A stretch of DNA of 64,000 nt from G963667675 sp964291545 (lineage in GTDB: Bacteria > Chloroflexota > Dehalococcoidia > Lucifugimonadales > UBA3495): assembly GCA_964291545.2 (NCBI GenBank), contig OZ219860.1, positions 806,001-870,000 on the forward strand. Reading direction: 5' to 3'. The first letter of the stretch is position 1. Each line of letters opens with the position of its first letter. The notes under the pieces are model-generated. The model searched no databases, was not told the DNA's origin, and saw only the letters and a list, made by a program, of their open reading frames with translations. Positions 16,212-24,352 of this stretch are shown one piece after another. The translations under genes and the position numbers were made by a program.

Positions 16212-17024
16212 GTGGCGGCTAAGGTTGACGTTGTCCAGGTTTCCGGGAGAGGGACCAATGTCGATTTCACCATCGACGATTCTGAGCCCTTCGAACAGGT
16301 AACCGTAAAGCTGCGGCAATACCTCGTGGAGAACCGGGGTCTCTGGTCCTCAGGCAGGATTAGCGTCAACGCCGGCCGCTGGCTGCAGTCCCAGGAGTAC
16401 CTCGACCAGATTAGGCAGGTGATTGAGTCCGAGTCCGGCCTCACCGTCAGCCGGTTCTGGGCCTCGCCCGACCGTCTGGACCAGCCGGTTCCTCCTCCCC
16501 CTCCCGCTTCCAGTTATACCGACCCTTACATTGCTGCGCTTTATGACAGGCGAACGGCGGCAGAACCGCCCGCTATGTCCCCGCCAAAGCCCCGCCGCGC
16601 CAAAGAGCACAAGTCCGGCAACTCCTCCAAGGGACTGCCCACCCAGGCGTTGTTCGTCAAGACAACCTTCCGTTCCGGGGAGTCCGTCAACCATCCCGGC
16701 GACGTGGTCGTGCTGTCCGACGTAAACCCCGGCGCCGAAATCCTGGCCGGCGGCGACATCGTGGTGTTCGGCAAGCTCCGTGGACTGGCCCACGCCGGCG
16801 TGGGCGGCGACACCAAGGCCGCAATCATCGCCCTCGAACTCGACGCCCAGCAGCTTCGCATCGGCCCCTACACCGGCATCAAGCCGGCGCCCGGGCCCAA
16901 GTCCAAGGCCCCGGCCAAGACCGGCGGCCCCAGGATCGCCTACGTGCGGCGGCACAGCATCTACGTCTCCCCTTTCACCGGGCGGTTCGCAAGATACAGC
17001 AGAGGGATACTTTATGAAGGGTAG
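16212..17024 (+). CDS. minC: Septum site-determining protein MinC
   Basis: 270 residues from GTG 16212, chosen because GGGGAG lies five bases upstream; GTG 16206 would add two residues. The N-terminal domain (about 1-100) resembles MinC-N in length and position. A Pro-rich, basic linker follows. The C-terminal beta-helical domain (about 145-225) is diagnostic: FVKTTFRSGESVNHPGDVVV, VNPGAEILAGGDIVVFG, LRGLAHAGVGGD. MinC blocks FtsZ polymerisation away from midcell and is recruited to the membrane by MinD. The extra C-terminal tail (about 40 residues after the beta-helix) is unusual. The stop overlaps minD by 11 bases. Confidence 0.9.
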   Translation: MAAKVDVVQVSGRGTNVDFTIDDSEPFEQVTVKLRQYLVENRGLWSSGRISVNAGRWLQSQEYLDQIRQVIESESGLTVSRFWASPDRLDQPVPPPPPASSYTDPYIAALYDRRTAAEPPAMSPPKPRRAKEHKSGNSSKGLPTQALFVKTTFRSGESVNHPGDVVVLSDVNPGAEILAGGDIVVFGKLRGLAHAGVGGDTKAAIIALELDAQQLRIGPYTGIKPAPGPKSKAPAKTGGPRIAYVRRHSIYVSPFTGRFARYSRGILYEG

Positions 17025-17832
17025 GACCATAGTTATAACCTCCGGCAAGGGCGGGGTCGGCAAGACCACCGCCACCGCCAACATCGGCACCGGTCTGGCC
17101 ATGCGCGGTCACAAAGTCGTGGTCATAGATTCCGACATCGGTCTCCGCAACTTGGACGTCATCATGGGCCTGGAGAACCGCATCGTCTACGACCTGGTAA
17201 ACCTGCTGGAAGGGCACTGCAAGCCCCACCAGGCGATGATCCGGGACAAGCATGACTACGAGCTTTACCTGATTCCCGCGGCCCAGACCCGCGACAAGAA
17301 CAGCATCGACCCCGAGCAGTTGCGCGAGCTGTGCGCCGGCTTGGAGGAGGACTTCGACTACATCCTCATCGACTGCCCGGCGGGTATCGAGCAGGGATTC
17401 AAGAACGCCGTGGGCTCCGCCAGCGAGGCCATCATCGTCACCACCCCTGAGGTCTCCGCCATTCGCGACGCCGACCGGGTCATCGGACTGCTCGAGGCCG
17501 CCGAGCTCCACAAGCCCAAGCTGGTCATCAACCGCATCAACCCCGACATGGTCAAGCGCGGCGACATGATGGACCAGAAAGACGTGGTGAGCCTGCTGGC
17601 CGTCGATGTCCTGGGCCTGGTGCCGGCCGACGAAAAGACCATCACGGCGGCCAACAAGGGCGTCCCCGTCGTTTACGACAAGAAGGCCCCGTCCGGCGCC
17701 GCCTTCCTCAGGATCGCGGCCAGGGTCGACGGCGAAGACGTGCCCCTGGTCAAATTCCAAGCCAAGTCGGGCTTTTTCGGCAAGTTCAAGGGACTAGTAG
17801 GTCTAAACGGGAGTGCTTATTCTCATGCTTGA
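17014..17832 (+). CDS. minD: Septum site-determining ATPase MinD
   Basis: 272 residues from ATG 17014. The deviant Walker A motif GKGGVGKTT is at 11-19, followed by VVIDSDIGLRNLDVIMGLE and the Walker B-like YILIDCPAGIEQGF. The C-terminal GFFGKFKGLVG is the amphipathic membrane-targeting helix. MinD dimerises on the membrane with ATP, recruits MinC and is released by MinE. Start and end overlap minC and minE, indicating translational coupling. Confidence 0.96.
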   Translation: MKGRTIVITSGKGGVGKTTATANIGTGLAMRGHKVVVIDSDIGLRNLDVIMGLENRIVYDLVNLLEGHCKPHQAMIRDKHDYELYLIPAAQTRDKNSIDPEQLRELCAGLEEDFDYILIDCPAGIEQGFKNAVGSASEAIIVTTPEVSAIRDADRVIGLLEAAELHKPKLVINRINPDMVKRGDMMDQKDVVSLLAVDVLGLVPADEKTITAANKGVPVVYDKKAPSGAAFLRIAARVDGEDVPLVKFQAKSGFFGKFKGLVGLNGSAYSHA

Positions 17833-18115
17833 GTTTCTGCGGTGGCTGATCAACCAGCGAGAGTCCGATAAGAACCGGGAAAAGACCAAGGACACGGCCC
17901 GCCAGCGAATGCGCCTGGTCCTGATGCACGACCGTCTCGACCTGGCCCCGGATTCCATGGACAACATGAAGCGGGAGATCTGGGAAGTCGTGTCCCGTTA
18001 CATGGTTGTCGAAGACGACTTCATGGAGTTCGAGATACGCCGCCTGGACGAACTCATGGTCTTGGTCTCCAACATCCAGGTCAAAGAGCTGGACCGCCTC
18101 GCCACCGCCACCTAG
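17825..18115 (+). CDS. minE: Cell division topological specificity factor MinE
   Basis: 96 residues from ATG 17825, with GGGAG 11 bases upstream; GTG 17813 is an in-frame alternative. It has the MinE layout: an N-terminal membrane-binding segment MLEFLRWLINQR, then the MinD-stimulating helix TARQRMRLVLMHDRLDLAPDS, then the dimerisation part MKREIWEVVSRYMVVEDDF. MinE triggers MinD ATP hydrolysis and sets midcell placement. It overlaps minD by eight bases and is the last gene of the operon. Confidence 0.93.
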   Translation: MLEFLRWLINQRESDKNREKTKDTARQRMRLVLMHDRLDLAPDSMDNMKREIWEVVSRYMVVEDDFMEFEIRRLDELMVLVSNIQVKELDRLATAT

Positions 18116-18130
18116 GACTATTTTTTCCAG

Positions 18131-18156
18131 CGCCATTTTGCGCCATTCAGCGCCAT
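18131..18156. repeat. 10-bp-periodic array, CGCCAT x3
   Basis: CGCCAT recurs at exactly 18131, 18141 and 18151 within CGCCATTTTG CGCCATTCAG. On the minus strand it reads AATGGCG at 10-base steps. It starts 16 bases after the minE stop. It resembles the AATGAGAG-type arrays at 24723, 25521 and 33770. Confidence 0.75.
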
Positions 18157-18216
18157 CCCCCGAGGCGGCGGCCCGACGGACCCGGCCACCGCCGCAGGAC
18201 AGGATTCTCTTCCTCC

Positions 18217-18243
18217 GGGACATTTCGCGACATTCTGGGACAT
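18217..18243 (+). repeat. 10-bp-periodic array, GGGACAT x3
   Basis: GGGACAT, GCGACAT and GGGACAT begin at 18217, 18227 and 18237, one helical turn apart. A matching array is found at 33856-33885. Together with the array at 18131 this forms a divergent pair separated by 60 bases. Confidence 0.75.
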
Positions 18244-18540
18244 CCCCTGGCCCGGCGTCCCGATCAACCCGGGCGCCGTCAATGACAACTGGTCACCACG
18301 GTAACGGTCAACCACCTGAGGACGCAAGGGCCAACTGTCAGTAATTCCACCCTAGACTAGGCCCTTCCCCCGCAGGCCGGCCCACCCGTCACTCCCGCAC
18401 CCTACCAGTCGCTCCCGCACCCCACCAGTCATTCCCGCGGAGGCGGGAATCTCGCAACCCCGTCCTGATGGAAATCCAAGGCCGTCTCCCCACACCTGCC
18501 ATCCCGGCACGCCAAGACCAACGCATGGCCTGAGACGAGG

Positions 18541-18581
18541 CTGTCCGTTCGTCCTGAGGCTCTCGAAGGGGGAACGGGCAG
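18541..18581. repeat. Family A hairpin repeat (CCGTTC...GAACGG)
   Basis: CTGTCCGTTC and GAACGGGCAG pair as arms around the conserved core GTCCTGAGGCTCTCGAAGGG. It is one of about ten copies in this window. Confidence 0.7.
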
Positions 18582-18701
18582 CCGGGCCTGTCCTCACGGA
18601 GACCGAAAGGCCCCCAACATGTCATTCCTAGCGTAGCCGATGAACCTAAAGTCTCTGTCCGCTACCTTGGTCGTCCCGCTCGGCTATGGCGGCTAGGACC
18701 C

Positions 18702-19652
18702 TCATTGTTTCGACACTTCCACTGATTTCGTCATTTTTTCCAACCAATCGGGCTCGGTTGGAGGTGGGTCGAGCGGCGTCCTTGATAGGGCATCCAAAAC
18801 ACCATCAAGTTTAGGTAAGTTGCTTTTATAGGCGTGAGCCATGTTCAGCTCTGCCTGTGTAACGCCTTCTGCAGGAGAGTCGCCTTCGCCGAAAGAGAAT
18901 TGGGTACCGGAGAAGTTGGCATTCAATAGAAACGCATGCTTTAAATTCGCGCCTTGTAGACTAGCGTTGGACAAATCTGTGTTCAAGAGGAAGGCGCCCG
19001 ACAGGTTTGCGTGCATCAGATTCGCCCCAGATAAGTTCAAGTGGGCCAAATGTACACTCTGCAGGTTCGAGCCACTGAGGTTCAATTCGAGAGACTCGTC
19101 GCTCTCCAGAACAACGTCGCTGTCACTACGGGACCCTATGGCTGCCATGGCAGCCCTGATTTCCTGGCGTAGGCTATGTGGGCCAACCGATGTACGGACA
19201 AACAAGCTCAATCGTTTGATGACTTGGACGTGACACTCTGATGGATGTTCCCTGGCAAGCCGTTCAAGCATATCTATACCATCCACGCGGACGGCGGGGT
19301 CATCGCTTGCAAGTTTTGAACTGCCCTGTTCGTAGCGTTCATTGATAAGGCTCCGGAGGGCTGTTGTGGATTGACGCTCTGCCGTCTTGGCTTGGAGCAA
19401 CGCTGTCTCCGCCTGGCGCCGCGCTGTTGCCTTCTCTTGCTCAGCTAGCCAAGCACGCCACCCGGCAAAAACAAAGGCGAGCGCGCCCCCAACTAGAAGT
19501 CCTACGTTCCGCAGCGTTTCGCTGTTCGACACGGTTGTCGAAGCTTCAGGGTGTAACCAGTCCCAGAACCCAATGGCAAGGCCAACACCAACCGTTAGTA
19601 CTACAGCCGCGAGGGCGAGCCAGAAATAACCGGACTCCGGTAATTGTCTCAT
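18702..19652 (-). CDS. Membrane-anchored pentapeptide-repeat protein
   Basis: 316 residues from ATG 19652; a TTG at 19658 is possible. Two N-terminal membrane segments (about 8-30 and 47-65) are followed by a charged coiled-coil stretch (about 70-105: EQEKATARRQAETALLQAK). A helical region with ERLAREHP comes next. Pentapeptide repeats fill about 190-255, with A(N/D)LS/LNLSG/ANLMHANLSGAFLLNTDLSN units forming a right-handed quadrilateral helix. Repeat proteins of this type with two N-terminal helices are common in bacteria. Some regulate ion channels or signalling, but most are unassigned. It is the first gene of the accessory island after minE and lies next to VapBC. Confidence 0.8.
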   Translation of the reverse strand: MRQLPESGYFWLALAAVVLTVGVGLAIGFWDWLHPEASTTVSNSETLRNVGLLVGGALAFVFAGWRAWLAEQEKATARRQAETALLQAKTAERQSTTALRSLINERYEQGSSKLASDDPAVRVDGIDMLERLAREHPSECHVQVIKRLSLFVRTSVGPHSLRQEIRAAMAAIGSRSDSDVVLESDESLELNLSGSNLQSVHLAHLNLSGANLMHANLSGAFLLNTDLSNASLQGANLKHAFLLNANFSGTQFSFGEGDSPAEGVTQAELNMAHAYKSNLPKLDGVLDALSRTPLDPPPTEPDWLEKMTKSVEVSKQ

Positions 19653-19756
19653 GCTCAAACCACCAACCCCGCCCCCTTCGGCCGCGCCTTGCCACCGTGC
19701 ACCGACGGCTCAATACATCTCACACGGTGGGCGGGGGCTGTTTCTCAGCAGCAGGT

Positions 19757-20194
19757 TCATGAGGTACGAGTCCAAGCTGCCAGCGTGATCGTCTCGACCC
19801 CAGTATCTAACAATTCGTTGACCAGCTTGTTGTCAGCGGTTATCAAGGCTATCTGATTTCGCTGCGCAACCATGGAGAACAGTGCATCATAGACCGGAAT
19901 GCCAACATCCAACGCAAACGTCAATGCGTCGTCCATCAAGAGGTCTTGACTTATGAGTTGAATCTGCAAAGTTTTTAGCGTGTCCATGGCGGCCGTTACA
20001 TCAGCAATCGGCGCGGCGTGTCGACGGGCGTACTTCCATAGTACGTTGCTGCATTCCAGCAGAATGAACTCGGGAGCAATGAGTTGAATCGCTGAGGTAG
20101 TGTGGAGCAGGGCAATCTCTGAAACAGTCTCTGAATGGTCTTCAGGGACCACCAACTTGACCAAAGCGCTGGTGTCTATGGCGTAGTCGGTCAA
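19757..20194 (-). CDS. VapC-type PIN-domain toxin
   Basis: 145 residues from TTG 20194, which overlaps the antitoxin TGA in a TTGA arrangement; a longer upstream reading frame would run into the antitoxin. PIN-domain acidic residues are D7 (AIDTSALVKL), E47 (LLECSNVLW), D103 (VYDALF) and D121 (TADNKL), enough for the usual Mg/Mn site. VapC toxins are ribonucleases that cut tRNA or rRNA when released from their antitoxin. The pair sits between a pentapeptide-repeat gene and a large methyltransferase. Confidence 0.87.
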   Translation of the reverse strand: MTDYAIDTSALVKLVVPEDHSETVSEIALLHTTSAIQLIAPEFILLECSNVLWKYARRHAAPIADVTAAMDTLKTLQIQLISQDLLMDDALTFALDVGIPVYDALFSMVAQRNQIALITADNKLVNELLDTGVETITLAAWTRTS

Positions 20195-20397
20195 TTCTCC
20201 CGGTCTTCCCTGATGTACTGAATCGACCGGTTGAGTTTGCCCCCCCACAACGCTTCAAATTTGCGCCTGATTTCTCTCGCTCGCTCAATTACGTCATCCA
20301 CCGGCCGGACGTCCACCTCCACCCTCTGTCCATCAACCAAGTCCACAGGCTCATCTAGTACGATAGTTTGTCCCTTGATGACGCCATGCTCTTTCAT
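20191..20397 (-). CDS. VapB-type antitoxin of the AF2212-like family
   Basis: 68 residues. The N-terminal beta part GVIKGQTIVLDEPVDLVDGQRVEVDV matches small antitoxins of the AF2212/DUF104 type. The helical C-terminal part IERAREIRRKFEALWGGKL would wrap the toxin. It precedes and overlaps the PIN toxin by four bases, the usual order for co-translated toxin-antitoxin genes. It probably represses its own promoter with the toxin. Confidence 0.82.
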   Translation of the reverse strand: MKEHGVIKGQTIVLDEPVDLVDGQRVEVDVRPVDDVIERAREIRRKFEALWGGKLNRSIQYIREDREN

Positions 20398-20433
20398 ACT
20401 GCGCCCCTTGGGCTTAAAGGCCCGACTCTCTAG

Positions 20434-23334
20434 CTAAAGAATCAGTGTAGCATCCACGGGCCGCGCCTTGCCACCGTGCACCGACGGCTCCGCGCACCAC
20501 TTGGCCGCCAGCCGTCGCACCCCCTCGTAGACCTCCTCGTCGAACCCCAGTAGGTCGCACACCACCCGCCGGTCCAGCAAAGCGCGGTTGGGGTCCGCAT
20601 CCGCCAGGTACGCCGGCTTCAGCTCCTTGTCCCTGAACTCGTTGAAGATCGCCTCGGCTGCTTGCAGTTGCTCATCAGTGAGAGTACGGAGGTCCAATAC
20701 GGGAAGAGACTCCGCCGAGCGGATAGTCATACCCGCCTTGCTTGATTGCTGGCGGCTGGAATGCCACCAATAGGACAGAAGACCCAATGTGCTGTTGCAC
20801 CAGACAGTGAAAGCATAGTCAAATCGCTTGTCGTCGAAAGTCACGTTGGGCCATACTCGACCACCAACCGACTCCTGTTCAGTAAACGCGACAACAAGTG
20901 GTTGTGCCCCAAACGTAAAATCGCGGTTGATGTGGGCCCTGCTTGCGGTAGCCCAAGCTGCTGCTGCCTTGTCTTCCATACCCGGCCTGACGAGCAGTTG
21001 CGAGTCTGGCGAGCAAATCATTCGCGTTTCACTATCAGCGTCGTGATTCCACAGCGCTGGATAAGTTGCGGTTGGGCTATGAGGACCTTTGACAAAAGGC
21101 CCTTTATGCGCCGGGCTTATGAATAACTGAGAATCTAGCCCGCGCTGACCGACTTGGTTCAATTGAGCCACCGGTAATTCTTGAGCCTTCGGATTCGCAG
21201 GTAGCCATAACCTTCCACCAGCCAGGGAATCTGCAACCTGGGCTACCGAAGCGTCCAAAATCCTGGCTGCGCTCCAGCCGGTTTCGTGGCTGTCAAGAGG
21301 TGCATCTAGGGCCTCTCCAACCACCCGGTCACCGGAAAAAATAGGGTTCCCGCCGTACGGTCCGTCTTCAAGCTGCCTCGTCGTGGTGGGAGCAAGGATA
21401 ACGTTTGAGATATCCTGGGCATAGACAAAGTTTGCCGGCCTACGGCGGAGAGAAACGAATTTCGCCCGGCAGGTAGGTTTCTCGTTTGCTGGCCTTCTTC
21501 GACCTATCACCAGACACTCTGCCATGCCAGTATCTGATGAAAAAGACATATCGTTACCGTTGGCGGCAATGCTAATTATGGCGACGTCGTTATATTCAGT
21601 GGCCATCAGTTCCCGGAGTTTGGCCCAAGACGCTCCATTGATTGCGGTGAATGGCAGGACCAAAGCGATAACACCATTAGGCCGGAGTTTAGTGTTTGCA
21701 AGGGCCGCGAAGACCGATCCTTGGCCGGCGTGGCCGTGGTAACACGTATCTTTTGCCAAGCCTTTCAACTTCCCGGCCATCGCCGATTGATCATCCTTAG
21801 AAGATTCGAAGGCCGCAAACGCCGCATTCAGGACCCCGTCGACCGCATCATAGTGCTTGGTATCGCTGGTAAACGGTGGATTCATAATCACCAGGTCGTA
21901 CCCCTCGTCGGGTATCTCCGCCCGTATCTGCGCCGCCGTCTCCTCGCCCGCACTCCCCGTCCGCATCGCCGGGTCGCTGGTGTTGAACAGCGTCAATACG
22001 TCCGACGACTGCAGCAGCTCCAGCGACCCAATCATCACGCTGCCGTCCTGCATCCGCCCGTAGGGCATGGTGTACAGGTGGGAGCTGTTAAACTGCACCC
22101 CCGGCTCCACGCCGGAGAGGGTCGAGCCGGTGATGTGCACCGCCGAGGGCATCACGTCGCACCCGTACAGCACCTCCTCCATCATCACCTTGTGCAGGGC
22201 CTCCAGGTCGCCCCCGGTCCGCTCGTGCCGGGCGGCTATCTGCTCGTACACCGCCGACAGCAGCGCGCCCGTCCCGCAGGCGAAGTCCCCGATTCGCAGC
22301 TTGCCGATGGCCTCCGCGCTGGACCAGTCCACCCCTTCCATCTTGGCCACCGCCAGCCGCGCCAGCAGCGCCGCCGACGCCGGCAGCGTGTAGAACGTCG
22401 CCAGGTACTTGCGGTCGGCTATCAGCCTCTGGAAGATGCGCCCCGTCAGGTCGTGGGCGTTGTCCACCCCCGTAGCGTTCACCGACTGGGCCGTGTTTCT
22501 CAACAGCCTGAGGATGTTGGCCGCATCGGCCGAGGGCAGTTGCTCCAGGATGTCCTTGGCGATGGCGAAGATGGCCCAGTAGTTGATTTTCAGGATGTCG
22601 TTCCAGGCGGCCAGCGTCTCGCCCTGGGGGTTGGCCACGCCCTCGCCGCACACCATCGCCAGCGGCTTGACGCCCTCGTGCATTCCGGTAATCCGCCCGT
22701 GAAACACCAGGGCGTTGGCCAGAATCGCACAGGCCATGCGGCGGGTCTGGGGCACGTTGGTCATCCCCAGCAGCTGGGCAACGGCCATGGTGATGCCCTG
22801 CTTGGTCTCGTTCATCTCGTCCAGGAGCTTGGCCGCGCTGTCGATTCCCTCCTGGAGCGTGGAGGTCGCCTGGTCCACGGCCTTTTGCGGTACGGACACC
22901 AGGCGCACCATGTCGGCCAGGTCCTCCACCGACCCTTCCAGCCAGCCCGACTCGGGGAAGCGGCCCTGTCCCCCGTCCTCGGTGAACACGCAGTAGGACA
23001 GCCGGGCGTCCTGCAGCGCGACCTGGAGGTCGTAGGCCTCTTTGAGATCGTCCGGGTAGCGCAGGGCGATGACGGCCTCGATGACCCGCCCGTTGGACGC
23101 CGCAGTCAGCCCCAGCCGTTCCTTGGCTTCCTGCTCGGCAGTCGCCGCGGGCAAATACTCCGCCTCGATGACCACCGGCGACCGCCCCGGCGCGGTGATG
23201 AGGATGTCCGGCTTCAGCCCCGGATGCCCCGAGATGGCCTGGGTGTTCTCCGACAGCGCCTTGCCCCTGGGCAGCATCTTCTGCAGCAAGCTGCCCAGGG
23301 CGTTATTTACATTTGGCTCCGTCTGGTTCGGCAT
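20434..23334 (-). CDS. Large N6-adenine DNA methyltransferase with possible nuclease-like N-terminus
   Basis: 966 residues. The catalytic core carries AdoMet motif I GDFACGTGAL at 349-358 and the gamma-type catalytic motif NPPF at 485-488, as in HsdM/type IIG adenine methyltransferases. Residues 40-60 read LKPDILI...SPVVIEAEY, a PD...ExE pattern recalling the HsdR N-terminal nuclease fold, but the expected lysine is replaced by glutamate (E57-A-E59), so cleavage is uncertain. A helical region (about 150-330) resembles the HsdM N-terminal bundle. The C-terminal 350 residues probably hold target recognition. No separate specificity or restriction subunit is nearby. It may be a single-chain type II modification/restriction enzyme or an orphan methyltransferase. 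Confidence 0.85.
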   Translation of the reverse strand: MPNQTEPNVNNALGSLLQKMLPRGKALSENTQAISGHPGLKPDILITAPGRSPVVIEAEYLPAATAEQEAKERLGLTAASNGRVIEAVIALRYPDDLKEAYDLQVALQDARLSYCVFTEDGGQGRFPESGWLEGSVEDLADMVRLVSVPQKAVDQATSTLQEGIDSAAKLLDEMNETKQGITMAVAQLLGMTNVPQTRRMACAILANALVFHGRITGMHEGVKPLAMVCGEGVANPQGETLAAWNDILKINYWAIFAIAKDILEQLPSADAANILRLLRNTAQSVNATGVDNAHDLTGRIFQRLIADRKYLATFYTLPASAALLARLAVAKMEGVDWSSAEAIGKLRIGDFACGTGALLSAVYEQIAARHERTGGDLEALHKVMMEEVLYGCDVMPSAVHITGSTLSGVEPGVQFNSSHLYTMPYGRMQDGSVMIGSLELLQSSDVLTLFNTSDPAMRTGSAGEETAAQIRAEIPDEGYDLVIMNPPFTSDTKHYDAVDGVLNAAFAAFESSKDDQSAMAGKLKGLAKDTCYHGHAGQGSVFAALANTKLRPNGVIALVLPFTAINGASWAKLRELMATEYNDVAIISIAANGNDMSFSSDTGMAECLVIGRRRPANEKPTCRAKFVSLRRRPANFVYAQDISNVILAPTTTRQLEDGPYGGNPIFSGDRVVGEALDAPLDSHETGWSAARILDASVAQVADSLAGGRLWLPANPKAQELPVAQLNQVGQRGLDSQLFISPAHKGPFVKGPHSPTATYPALWNHDADSETRMICSPDSQLLVRPGMEDKAAAAWATASRAHINRDFTFGAQPLVVAFTEQESVGGRVWPNVTFDDKRFDYAFTVWCNSTLGLLSYWWHSSRQQSSKAGMTIRSAESLPVLDLRTLTDEQLQAAEAIFNEFRDKELKPAYLADADPNRALLDRRVVCDLLGFDEEVYEGVRRLAAKWCAEPSVHGGKARPVDATLIL

Positions 23335-23488
23335 GGCTTCCTGCGCCGTCAGGCCTGACTCCGTCCGATACTAGCACACATCATACCAAGCTCCGCCCGT
23401 CATTTCGCCCCCTTCCTGTCATCCCGCACCCACTCCCGCCGTTCCAGCGCCCCAACCATGTCATTCCGAGAGTAGCCGCACCACCATT

Positions 23489-23528
23489 GTCATTCCGAGC
23501 GCAGCGCAGCGGAGAGAGGAATCTAAAG
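23489..23528 (+). repeat. Family B repeat (GTCATTCCGAGCGCAG...GAGGAATCT)
   Basis: TGTCATTCCGAGCGCAGCGC leads into GGAGAGAGGAATCTAAA. The ends ATTCC/GGAAT are complementary. Other copies lie at 23610-23644 (inverse), 24209-24238, 41011-42105 (interrupted by the IS), 42131-42166 (inverse) and 52113-52153 (inverse). Confidence 0.75.
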
Positions 23529-23609
23529 TGGTTGTGCACCATCGTCGTGGTGTTCCCTGCAACACCGCGCCATAGAGGGGTCCTTCAACCGTGATTGGGG
23601 CCAGGGACT

Positions 23610-23644
23610 TTTAGATTCCTCGTCGCAGGCTCCTCGGAATGACA
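23610..23644 (-). repeat. Family B repeat, inverse copy
   Basis: TTAGATTCCTCGTCGCAGG followed by CTCCTCGGAATGACA. Together with the copy at 23489 it forms a large inverted pair spanning about 80 bases. Confidence 0.7.
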
Positions 23645-23718
23645 GGTTGGGTCTGAAATGACGGGGGCCCAGGCCGCCCGTCCGTTCTTCCAGAGCCTGT
23701 CCTGAGCCAGGGCAGCCC

Positions 23719-23756
23719 GTCCGTTCCCCCTTCGATTTCCCTCAGGACGAACGGAC
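23719..23756. repeat. Family A hairpin repeat
   Basis: Arms GTCCGTTC and GAACGGAC are perfectly complementary around CCCCTTCGATTTCCCTCAGG. Confidence 0.75.
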
Positions 23757-24208
23757 AGCAGGGGTCTGTCCTGAGCCGGTCGTAGGGGCAACCCTTGTGG
23801 TTGCCCAACCCCCCAAACCACTGTCATTTCCCCCCTTGCCCACCCCGGCAACCACCCCATATCATAAACACAGGTCAGGTCCAAGCCATTGCGCCGGACC
23901 AAATCAAGACCTGCCACTGAGGCCCGTGACATGTTGTGACCAAACGCCGCTCCAAGCCCGCACCCCCTCCCTCCATCTCTCCTCAACGGGAGGAACTGGG
24001 AGAAATCGACAGGCGAATAAAATTTTCCAGCCTCTCCCACCGCCAACAGACTGCGCTCCCTATCATCGCCGCCACTCCCACCTTGGCCCAAGCCGCCCGC
24101 TCCTCCGGCATCGGAGAAAGCGCCCTCTACTGCTGGCTTGAAGACCCCGACTTCCGTGACGAACTGACCCGCCCCAACCACGCCGCCCGAAATTCCGCCC
24201 CCCAACAC

Positions 24209-24238
24209 TGTCATTCCGAAGCGCAGCGAGGAATCTGG
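24209..24238 (+). repeat. Family B repeat inside the HTH reading frame
   Basis: TGTCATTCCGAAGCGCAGCG then AGGAATCTGG. It marks where the HTH protein sequence stops looking like a normal gene product. Confidence 0.7.
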
Positions 24239-24259
24239 GGATGCGGGGCCCCCCGCCCC

Positions 24260-24300
24260 CCGTTCCCCCTTCGATTTCCCTCAGGACGAACGGGGCCCCA
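24260..24300. repeat. Family A hairpin repeat
   Basis: CCGTTC and GAACGG arms around CCCCTTCGATTTCCCTCAGG, with G/C-run extensions on both sides. Confidence 0.65.
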
Positions 24301-24320
24301 CCCCGGGCTTGTTCTCCGAC

Positions 24321-24352
24321 CCGTCTTTCCGGCGAAAGCCGGAATCCAGACA
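24321..24352. repeat. Family C hairpin repeat (ATTCC...GGAAT type)
   Basis: CTTTCCGGCGAAAGCCGGAA is a short hairpin. Relatives are at 18429-18455, 24462-24492, 36949-36974 and 44936-44962. Repeats of the form ATTCC-hairpin-GGAAT are widespread in bacteria; Neisseria dRS3 is one described type. Confidence 0.6.

Larger units (their letters stand above)
18116..18701. other. Intergenic region rich in repeats
   Basis: Contains the two 10-bp-periodic arrays, an imperfect hairpin of the CTGTCCGTTC...GAACGGGCAG family at 18541-18581, and a GTCATTCCCGC...GCGGGAATC hairpin at 18429-18455. No coding region is convincing here. It is the left border of the accessory island. Confidence 0.6.
23335..23935. 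other. Intergenic repeat cluster
   Basis: Non-coding stretch with three repeat copies: family B (GTCATTCCGAGC...GAGGAATCT) at 23489-23528, its inverse at 23610-23644, and family A hairpin at 23719-23756. A shorter family B start is at 23459-23475. Two GTGAC boxes ten bases apart begin at 23926 and 23936, at the right edge. Confidence 0.65.

Noticed and set aside
16780..17013. 78-residue N-terminal extension of MinD
   Set aside because: It overlaps the conserved MinC C-domain in another frame and has the Pro/Arg/Ser composition of a shadow. MinD starts naturally at MKGRTIVITSGKGG.
21721..23358. 545-residue plus-strand frame opposite the methyltransferase
   Set aside because: Extremely Arg/His/Gly-rich, no motif, fully antisense to an intact enzyme with catalytic motifs.
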